Shown: piece by piece, positions 22,101-33,035 of the stretch | Layout: the number at the start of each line of letters is the position of its first letter | Numbering within the stretch: the first letter of the stretch is position 1 | Assembly: GCF_036323735.1 (NCBI RefSeq) | Contig: NC_086031.1 | Span: 42,318,725-42,382,724, forward strand | DNA from: Rattus norvegicus | Lineage: Eukaryota > Chordata > Mammalia > Rodentia > Muridae | DNA length: 64,000 nt | Direction of reading: 5' to 3' | Program-made: the position numbers and the translations under genes | Notes under the pieces: model-generated | Seen by the model: only the letters and a program-made list of their open reading frames with translations | What the model was told of the DNA's origin: nothing | The model's database searches: none

Positions 22101-25100
22101 TGTGTGTGTATGCTTCAGTGTACGTGTGTGTGCATGCCTCAGTGTGTGTGTGCACATGCATGTGTGTGTGCCTCAGAGTGTGTGTGTGTGCATGCCTCAG
22201 TGTGTGTGTGTGTGTGTGTATGGATGCTTGTGTGTGTGTGTGTGCATGTGCATGCCTCAGCATGTGCATGTGTGTGTGCATGCCTCAGTGTATATGCATG
22301 TGTGTGCATGCCTCAGTGTGTGTGTGTGTGTGTGCATGTGTGCATGGCAGAGTGAGGGTGCATACCACGGTGTACATATGGAAATGAGGAGATAGCCCTG
22401 TGGGGTGTCTTCTCTTCCACTCTATGTGGGTTCTGAGGACAGAATTCAAGCCACCAGGCTAACATTGGCAAGTAACTGCCCACCAAGCCATCCTGCCAAC
22501 CCACAAATGAGTTTTTAAGCCTTAAAATCAGCTCTTGGGAGGAGAAGAGAACTCGCTGCTCTCCAGAGGACCTGCGTTTGGTTCTTAGCAGCCTGACCAG
22601 GTGGCTCCCAACCATTTCCTGGATATCTGATGCCCTTTTCTGGACTCCACAGGCTTTTGCACTCGCACGCACATGCCCACACGGAGACACACATGCATAC
22701 ACATGAAAATAAAATACATCTTTTAAAAAAATCTCGCGGCCTCTTTTTTTTTTTTTCTTTTTTTCGGAGCTGGGGACCGAACCCAGGGCCTTGCGGTTGC
22801 TAGGCAAGCGCTCTACCACTGAGCCAAATCCCCAACCCCCTCGCGGCCTCTTATAACTCATGCCTTTTGCCCAGCACACCTCTGGGTGAACAGGAAAGAT
22901 TTCACACAGATGAAGAACGTGAGGATCAGGAAAGTTAAGCATTTCCCCTTGAGCTTGAAACCTCAAGTAAGAGCAAAACTGAGTCTAGATTCAAACCGTC
23001 GGTTCTTATCTCCATCTACTTCTATAAACGCGGGGGAGAGAACACAGACCTGTACGTATCTCCTGGCTGCCTCCACGTCTCCCTGGTTGGTGGGATCCCT
23101 GGGTTCAGCCCAGTCACTGCTGATCGTGATGGAGATGGTGCCTCCCTGGCGGGCGCGGTATACATCGTTGTAGAGATGCCAGGCCTCAGCGTGGGCCTTT
23201 ATTAGGTTGTGTCCAGCAATGTACGGAGCTGTGCCAGGCCTGAAGGAGATTCCTGAAAACACACAAGGTTGTCAGCAGAAAACATCATCCTCTCAGCATA
23301 CAGAGGGAAGAAGGATTTGACACTAGGAACCGGGACTCCAATTCCCACCACTGAATGCAGAGAGTAGTCAGCCTTGCAGCGTTTCTCAGGGAACAGGCAG
23401 CAGAGAGTTCTTAGAGAACGAAATGCGATTGCCTGGGGCAGGGGGCGGGCAGCCAGCAGCACTCTAGCTGACAGAAGGTGCTAGATCTCTGGTGGCTTAT
23501 GTCCCCTTCTGCAGAGGGATGTCTACCGTGATGTACACTCAGAAGTTGAGGTTCTTGAGCTCTAGAGGACCACCATGAAGTCAGGACTGGAGAACACACC
23601 CGGTGGCCACAATGACACACTCCAGGAGAACAAGTGCTCAAATCAAAGTGCCAACTGAGAGCTGGGAAGATACGTCTATCAGTAATCCAAGAAATCTCTC
23701 CCCCTTCCATTGCAAGTTTAAAATCAAATATGTGTGAGTGCAGGTGGGAGCCAGGGGCAGCTTCGGGTGTCATTCATAGGAAGACGGGCTACTTCTCTGA
23801 GACAGGGTCACTTGTGGCCTTCACTAAGCGAGACTGAGTGGCCAGTGGGCCTCAGGGAGCCACCTGACTTTGCCTTCTCTGGGTTGGGATTACAACTGTG
23901 TCTGGGCTGTTTGTCTGTTTGTCTGTCTGTTTGCTGCATGGGGCCTGGGGAGAGAATCCGATCCGCATATTTTCATGGCAAACACTTTACCAACTGACCC
24001 ATCTTCCCTGGCCCATGGAGGCAAGGTTTCTAACTCACGGCCTGGCCATGATTCTCATGACATCTGGAGTTCAGGTTTTCAAGGTGCTGAGAAAATTATG
24101 GCCCAGGAGCTGACAAGCGGGGCCTTTACCTGGAGCAGACACCCCAGTGCCGTAGCCTTGGGCTGCAATGACGAAGGGCTCGTTCAGAGTGATCCAGAAC
24201 TTGACTCTGTCCCCCAGCCTCTGGAAGAGCACATCCGCGTACTCCTTAAACCGCTGCACAATTGTCTCGTTCTCCCAGCCCCCCACGTCTTGCAGTGCCT
24301 GGGGCAGGTCCCAGTGATAAATGGTCACCTATGAGAAAGTCAGATTAGGGTTCCGTCAGACGCTTCCTCAGGAAGCTGGCGATGCGCAAGGGTCACTGAC
24401 TCGGACAGGCTCGAGGAGCTCTGAACTACCTCAGAGACTGGGAAGAGAATGTTCCATTCTTTAATTCTGTCCATGTGAGTTTATGGGCAAATTCAAAGCC
24501 AAAGTTGAAAAACTGTTTTGGTGCTGGGGGAGATGGCTCAGCAGGCAGAGGTGCTGCCACCAAACCCGGGGACATGGGTTCAAGACCAGGAATCCACATA
24601 GCGAAAGGACAGAAGTCACTCCTATAGCCCTGGGCTCCATCCCAGCACCACATAGCGGGCATGGCACTGCACGCCTAAATACAAGTATGAGGTAGAGGCA
24701 GACAGATCAGAAGTTCAAGGGCATCTTCACCTCCTTAAGGAGTTGGAGGCCAGCTGGGACATATGAGATCTTGTCGCAAACATAAGTAAATAAGTGAGAC
24801 CCGGTCTGACAAATAAATGGATATGAGAGGCACCACCCTAAAAATAAATATATTCAATAAATAAAATAAGAACCCAGCATTCTGTTGGTATAAGTGGGCT
24901 CCGCTTGGCCCATTGCCTGCAGGGACCACAGCCTCACCTGTGGTGTGATGCCAGCAGCCAGCAGGGCATCAATGAATCGAACATAGTAACTGAGGCCCGC
25001 TTCATTGATGAACTTGGTGGTTCCGTCTGGGAGGATTCTAGACCAGGCAATGGAGAAGCGATAGTGGGACACGCCCAGGTTCTGAAGGGCCACCACATCC

Positions 25101-25432
25101 TCGGCAATCTTGTGGTAACTGTCACATGCCACGTCTCCGTTGTCATCATTCCCGATCCTCAGTGGTGTGTGGGAAAATGTGTCCCAGATACTGAGTCCTT
25201 TGCCATCTGCTCTCCACGCGCCTTCAACCTCAAGATGACAAGAGACAGTCTAAGTCATCTGAACAAACACAGGCTCCCAATGTGTCGCCTGTGGGAGTCT
25301 CCTCTGCATACCCCACCTCCAGGTACTAAAGCTGCTCCACACAGCACACTGCAGTCTGCTGCTGTGCTGCCTTCCTGAGTGGCCATGTACTGCAGGAGTG
25401 TGGGCATGTTCTCTCTCCCTCCACCCCGCCCG

Positions 25433-25469
<37 letters not shown>

Positions 25470-25474
25470 CTCTA

Positions 25475-25529
<55 letters not shown>

Positions 25530-25545
25530 CTCCGGCTCCGGCTCC

Positions 25546-25639
<94 letters not shown>

Positions 25640-28600
25640 GAGAAAGACAGAGACAGGGAGAGTCTCATATAGCCTAGGCTGGCTTTAAACTATGTACCAA
25701 AGGAACCAAGTATCCTACTAACTGAATCTGCTCTCCATACACCATCTCCAACTCCAAGACTGTATATTTCATTTTATTTTCCCAATTAATCCTGGCAGTG
25801 GGGTTTGGCATATGGTGGGTACCCACTAAAGATCTTCTGTGAACAATTTCATATCCCCTACCACCTCTGAGGAGAGCCAATCAGAAAGCAAGGATAATCT
25901 ATGTGGAGAATCTGTGGTCGAGACATACACAGCTGTTTCTATGCCTTCCTCCTCCCCTCTAACTCCCTTCTGATAAGCTACTGGAGAATGCTTGTCTATG
26001 GTGTTCACTGGGTATGTAGGTGCCGCTTCTGTAATTTACTTTAAAACATTTCAACAACTATGGTGTGACTGGTCACAGCTAAGGCGGTGCTGTCACTCAA
26101 TAATGCACATCCAGTCCTGGCTGGGAGGGGCAGAGTGCAGCCAACAGCACTGTTGTGAGGATGTAAGAAGCCTGTATACATTCTATGCAGCGATCTTCAC
26201 TGGAGAGAGGAGATACAAACATGGAGAAATGAAAGGGCTAGCATTAACCCTATGGAGTCAGATTTTTTTCCTGGGAGGTGGCTAAGTCAGAAGAGGCTCT
26301 GACTGGAAAGCAGGGGGACCTGGGCTCGCTGCCCAGCACTGCATACACTGCGAGTGTTGCTGCATGCTAGTAAGCACAGTGGAAGGTGGAGGCAGGAGGA
26401 TGAAGTTCAAGGTCATCCTTGGTTACAGAATGACTTTGAAGCTAGCCTGGTCTACATAAGACCCTGTCCCATGTGAAATAAATAATAAATAAGTGTGAAG
26501 TGGGAGGGCATCAGGGCAGAGAGATACAGGCCCGTATGTGGACACACACACATGCTTCTCAGTTCTGATAACTATGAGCACTACCAGCTGTGACACTCCG
26601 GGGCCCTGAGGATACCAATATCCAGATGTTTGCTGTTGTGAAAAACAGCTGGGGCTCACTGGAGAAATGGCTGCTTAACAGTGGGGAAGGAAGATGAGCC
26701 CAGTGCCAGAAAGGAAGATGGCTAGGGTACGGCTTAACCAGTAGAGGATCGCCTGGCTCGCATGAACCCCCGGACTATCCCATCCCAGCATCTCAGAAAC
26801 CAGGCACAGTGGCGCACGCCTGTGACCCCAGCATTTGAGGAGACGGAGGCAGAAGGGTAAAGAATTCAAGAATTAGGGGTGCTCAGCAAACTGTATGAGA
26901 CCCTGTCTCAAAAACAAACCAACAAAACAGGAAAAGGAGGAGGGATGATGATGATGACGACGATGATGGTTGTGGTGGTGGTGATGAAGGGAGGCAGAAG
27001 AAGGGGAGGGAGAGAGGGAGAAAATTCTACAAAATTTAAACAAAACAAATTAAAACAAAAATGCTAATCAGACCCAAGTTGAGAAATCCTGCTACAGGGG
27101 ACTGATGCTGTTTGCCTGAGACATAACAAGCGAACCCTCCGGAATCTTAGCATTTGCCCCTGTGAGTCTTTAGAGTAAGGTGTTGGCCAGAGCACTGAGT
27201 AGGACGAGACCTGGGGTGTCCTGAATTGAGTAATAGAACAAATGAGTGGGTAGCTACTGTTTACCTAATAAACGTCAGTCGGTGGCAGCACTGTGTGCTG
27301 TGGGGTGGGCACCAGAGGCTAGCTGACCTGGGCGGTAGTGACATCTAGACAAAGCCCGCATGAGCCCGTCCTTCCATGAATTGCTTTGTTGTTTATTTTA
27401 CTACAGAGTAACCAATTCAGAGGTAGATGGGAGGGGACCCACTGTGAGCTCCTCATCAAGTGGCTATTGCTTTCCCCCCATGGTACTGTAGGTCAAGCCC
27501 AGAGCCTCACGAATAATGGTGAGCATGTCCGCCCTGACTCCACCCCTTGCCATTACCTTTCCTTTTTCTGAGGAAAGTAATAGAATAGCATCACATTCTC
27601 TGTATTAGCCTCCTTTTGCATGATCGCAGCAGGAGTCTGGTGTCAGAGCAGGGCAGGCAGTTTGGAACCAATTTAGGCAAGCTGCCTACTCGATGAGCGG
27701 GGTGCGGAGACCTCTAGATGGAGACTGTTGATTGGCGGACCCTTCCCAGAACATTTTGTCACGGCTCAACCTGCTCTGTTTGGCCTTCAGATCTACAGAC
27801 GCCTAGAAAATAGATACCTGGCCAATCTGGAAAGATGTGTCTAGACTGAATTAACAAAAGGGGAAATTGTTCTGAGTGTGAGTGGTACCCTCCAATGGCT
27901 GAACTCCAGCACCCATCTCTCTCAGTTCCTGACTGCAGAGGCGACCTGACCAAGGTCCACCCCACTTCCCATCACAGCATCCTCAAACTGTGGACCAAAA
28001 ATCAACCCTTTCCTGCCTGAAGCTGCCTTTGCCGGATATTTTATCACAGTGACAAGACAAGGAACAAGACAGTCCCTACCCAAACCCATCTGACTGGATT
28101 TGGGGGTGTGAAGCACCTGGATCCCTTACAAACACACGCTGGCCCGCACAGGTCTGCCGGAGGCTCCGGCTTGTGTGTTTGCCTCCCCAGTGCTGTACGG
28201 ACGGAAGCTTGGAGCCCACCCAGCCGCGATGCGGGAAACTGATCTCCGTGGCCCCAAAGTCCTCACCTGGTATGAAGCAGAAGCCGCACTCCAGATGAAG
28301 CCCTTGGGAAACTCTCCATACAGGAACTCATCTTCCCTGGCCAGGGGCATGCCATTGTTGGCAATGACCTCTGCATAGTATCTGGCTGAGGCTCTTGCTG
28401 TGCGAGGTCTGCTCACATGATTAAAGTCAACGTGATACAATCCAAATCTCATGGTGTAGCCAAGCAGCCACTCGAAGTCGTCCATCAGCGTCCAGGCAGA
28501 GTACCCTCGAAGGTCCACACCATCCAGCTTGTAGGCTGGGGATAGCCCACAGAAAGCAAGAAAACTTTTGTAAGAGGAGGCAGGAGCCTCAAGCAGCCTA

Positions 28601-31600
28601 GTCATGTGCTACTGCTAGACTCCAGGCTTGTTCTTAAACCACAGATGTGTGCCCGGTCACTTGCTTCCCAAGAGAGCAATGGGTTACTTTGTCACGTTTA
28701 CTTTTGCTAGCTTCAGTGACCTTACAGCAGTTGTTAAGGGGTGTGCTTCACATGCAAGGGCCTGAGCTCCCCTTAGATATTAGGCACAAATGTGAATATA
28801 TTGATGTCCTCTTTTTTATTTTTATTTTTTAAAAAGATTTATTTATTTTATTTATATGAGTACTCTGTAGCTGTCCTCAGACACACCAGAAGAGGGCACC
28901 AGGTCCCATTACAGATGGTTGTGAGCCACCATGTGGTTGCTGGGATTTGAACTCAGGACCTCTGGAAGAGCAGTCAGTGCTTTTAACCTCTGAGCCATCT
29001 CTCCTGCCCAATGGTGTCCTTTAACTTTCTTTTCTTTTCTTTCTTTTTTGGTTTTCATTTGTGGGTTGGAAACTAGGGCTTTGGATTCTAAGCAAGCAAC
29101 TTTCCAACTGAACCACACCCGGAGCTCTGTAAGTGGGAATTTTACATTTCTATTTGTGTATGTGTGAGTGAGTGTGTGTGTATGTGTGTGTGCATGTTTG
29201 TGTGTCTGTGTGTATGTTTGTGTATGTGTATGTGTGAGTGTGTGAGTGTGTGTGTGTGCATGTTTGTGTGTCTGTGTGTATGTTTGTGTATGTGTGTGTA
29301 TGTGTGCATTTTTGTGTGTCTGTGTGTATGTTTTTGTATGTGTATGTGTGAGTGTGTGAGTGTGTGTGCATGTTTGTGTGTCTGTGTGTATGTTTGTGTA
29401 TGTGTGTGTATGTGTGCATTTTTGTGGGTCTGTGTGTATGTTTGTGTATGTGTGAGTGTGTGTGTATGTGTGTGTGCATGTTTGTGTGTCTGTGTGTATG
29501 TTTGTGTATGTGTGTGTATGGTGTGTGTGTGTATGTGTGTGTGCATGTTTGTGTGTATGTGTGTATGTGTGTGCATGGTGTGTGTGTGTGTGTGTGTGTA
29601 GGCCAGAAGACAACCACAGGTGTCATTCCTTGAGTGTCACCCAATTTTTTTCAGAGCCTCTCATTTGACCTGGAGTTCACCAAGTGGACTAGGCTGGCTG
29701 GCCAGTGAACCCCAATAGTGCACCCCTTCTGCTTCCTAGGCCCAGAGATTTTTTTTTTTTTTTCTGGAGCTGGGGACCGAACCCAGGGCCTTGCGCTCTC
29801 TAGGCAAGCGCTCTACCGCTGAGCTAAATCCACAACCCCGGCCCAGAGATTTTGAATGGATACTCTGTCTGGCCTTTTCCTATAAATTGAACTCTGATCC
29901 ATGTGCTTGCAAGACAAACACTTTACTTCCCTGCCCCATGCTCCAAAGAGAGCCCTTCAAAGCACCTGCCAAAGCATTGAGACCCGTCATTTACGGAGGA
30001 CTGGGAGTTGGGGAGGTTTAGGGAGAAGAACCGAACCTCCACGTACCTTTCAGAGCCTCGTTGATATAGGTTTTGTGGTAGAAGATCCTTTCTGTGTCAT
30101 CCAGTGTGGGGTTTTCCAGTCCCTGTCCATTTTCAGTGATATAAATAGGAATGTTGCCATACTCCTCCTTGATCCAGTTCAGCAGCCTCCTCGTCCCCCA
30201 GGGCACGTCTGGGTGCATCACACCCGTCGACGAGTTCATTTCGATTAGCTTCAACTCCATGTCATCATCATAGCTGGGTGGGTTCAGCCTGGGAGTGCTG
30301 TGCTGCACAAACACAGACGTGTAGGTGTTGATGCAAAAGACATCAGCGGTGCCTCTGACGTAATTCTTCTCTTCCTCTGTGAAGGTAGGCAGGCGGGAGC
30401 TGGCCAGGTGCTGCAGCTCACTCCTGTTCCCCACAGTCCATTTCATGACGTCTGGATAGTCCCCGTTTTTAAAAATCGGGTGGGCAAACCAGCCCATGGT
30501 AAACTGCAGCATCCGGTCAGCGGCTTCCACATCCCTTTGGAGCCCTGGGTCCTTGGGTTCTGCCCAGTGAGTGTTGAGGCTGAGAGAGATGACACCTTTC
30601 TGCTCCGAGCGGTACTTCTCATCGTAAGTATGGTAGACCCTAGCATGTGCCTTAATGACGATATGGCTAACCTTATAAGGTAGCCAGCCTGGCTCCTGAA
30701 CACTTGGGGGAAATATCCCTGAACTGTAGCCTAACACCACGTGACACCAGGGCTCGTTAAAGGTCATCCAGAACTTGACTCTGTCACCAAAGGTCTTAAA
30801 GCAGAAGTCTGCATAGCTGTCAAACAACTCAATCAAAGAAGGGTTCTCCCAACCTCCAATATCCTGGAGGGCCTGGGGCAGGTCCCAGTGAAACAGTGTC
30901 ACCATGGGGAAGATGTTGTTGTCCACCAAGCTGTCAATCAGTCTGTTGTAATAATCAACGCCTTGTTTGTTGATGGTACTGTTTCTTCCTGTTGGGAAAA
31001 TTCGAGACCAGGAGATGGAAAATCGATAGGACTTGACCTTCAGGGTTCGAAGGATGTTTAGGTCGGCGTCCAGTTGGTGATAGCTGTCGCACGCTACGTC
31101 TCCGGTGGCATTGTCTTTCACACCATTCCCTGGGGTGTGGGTGAAGTTATCCCAGATGCTGGGGCCTTTGCCATCAGCATTCCATCCTCCTTCGATCTGA
31201 TAGGCTGAAGAGGATACACCCCACAGGAAGTCATCCCGGAATGTGCCGTGATAGAACAAGTCTCTTTCAAACCTGGGCTGCTTGGAGAACTTCTCCCACA
31301 CTATTTTAGCCTTGGAGGGCACCTCCGATGGAAGGCTGTCGGTGACCCTGGCTCTGGAGGTGAAGTCTGCTCTCACGGGCAGTGGGTTTCTTTTGACTTT
31401 CTTGGCTGAAAAACCATTCTTTTCAATGATGCTGGTGAAGAAGTATGCAGATTTCCTGGGAGTTCGTGGCCTGCTGCTGTCATTGAAGTTGACATGGTAT
31501 AGCCCAAACCTCTGACTGAAGCCCAGGGGTCCTTCATAGCCGTCAATGAGGGAACGAACAATGTATGAACGGACATCCACCAAATCCTCCTTGACAGCTG

Positions 31601-32971
31601 TAAAGAGAAAATGAAAGTCAGTGTGTGTGTGTGTGTGTGTGTGCGAGCGCGCGCGCACGTGCGTGCGCTTACCTGGCACAAACTACCTATTGTTCTTCAT
31701 CCCCCTCAGCCTGAGTTTTCTCTTTTTAACTTAAAAAATGTTTATGCGTATGGGTGTTTTGTCTGCATATGTACCACGTGTGTGCAGTGCCTGCAGGGGT
31801 CAGAAAAGGGCATCAGGTTCCCTGGAACTAGAGTTCCAGATGGCCGTGTGCTGCCATGAGGGTCCTGGGAATTAAACTCAGGTTCAGACAGTGCTCCTAA
31901 CCATTGAGCCGTTTCTCCGATTGCCAAACCCCTCCCCCCATTACCTTAAAAAAAAAAAAATCATGTGGCCCAGGCTGTGTTCAAACTCTATGTAGCTGAG
32001 AGTAATCTTGAACTCCTGGTCCTATTTCATCCACTGCCCGGTCAGCATGACCTTGGTGAGGACAGAATGACACAGTTCCTGCCCCCTGGACAGGGCCAGT
32101 GGATGTGGGCCTCCACCAGTGCTAACATTAAGACTCCATGATAATCAGATAGCACAAGTCCTGAAGGCACAGGTGTGGCTAATGTCTCAGCAAAATGGTA
32201 AACACTGGGACCCTCATGATGGCCCCTAAGGCTGTGTGAAAGAGCTCTAAAAACATGAGTTTGAAAGTATATAAGCTTGGGCTAGAGAGATGGCTCAGTG
32301 ATTAAGAGCACTGTCTGTTCTTCCAGAGGTCCCAAGTTCAAATCCCAGCAACCACACGGTGGCTCACACCCATCTGTAATGGGATCCAATTCCCTCTTCT
32401 GGTGTGTCTGAAGACAGCTACAGTGTACTTATTATATATATGTAAATAAACCTTTTTTTAAAGAAATATATAATTTCTCAACTATCAAAATAAAGATGAA
32501 ATATGAGCTATATGGGGGGCTTCACGAATCTAAAGGAACAGAGGTAGCTACACTATGAGCCAGCTTGTCAGAAAGATACAAAGGTAGGCAAATTTCTGAG
32601 TTCAAAGTTGGTTTGGGCCAGAGCAAGATTAGGTCCAGGTATGGTAGAAATGTTAATTTCAAGACAGGGTCCCACCCAGCTAGTTTATCCTCTATGCTGA
32701 ACAGAGGCAGGCAGGTCTCTGAGGTTTTTGTTTTTGTTTTTTTGTTTTTTTTCAGTGCTAAAAGGAACAGTGCTTGCTGTTCCTAAGAATTAAGGGGTTG
32801 GGGTCACAGTATGCTGATTCATGGGATAATCAAAAGGAAACATGAAGTGAGTGGCTGGACTGCTGTGTAAAGTAAAAGACTGGGCTGAAGATCTTCACAT
32901 GAGCTATCCAGAGAATCTCTAGAATTGTAAGAGAGAACTGCTTGGAGAACGGTCTCACTGTCTTGAGTTAG

Positions 32972-33035
<64 letters not shown>

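Larger units (their letters stand above)
21535..23049 (-). other. Lct: Lct intron 12
   Basis: Holds a TG minisatellite (22055-22345), a B3-type SINE (about 22505-22735, plus) and a young ID (22746-22839). Confidence 0.8.
28536..30046 (-). other. Lct: Lct intron 8
   Basis: Holds a B2 SINE (28829-29010, minus), a TG-rich minisatellite (29158-29600) and an ID SINE (29751-29839, minus). Confidence 0.85.

Noticed and set aside
29142..29644. Long Cys/Val and His/Thr frames of 140-230 residues
   Set aside because: All six frames stay open because the DNA is a TG/CA minisatellite. The same applies to 22018-22395 and 25255-25672.
30018..31679. Exon 8 frame read as an intact single-exon beta-glucosidase gene
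   Set aside because: The 553-codon open frame extends into intron at both ends. Splice sites at 31597 and 30047, and the matching phases of neighbouring exons, show it is one exon of Lct.
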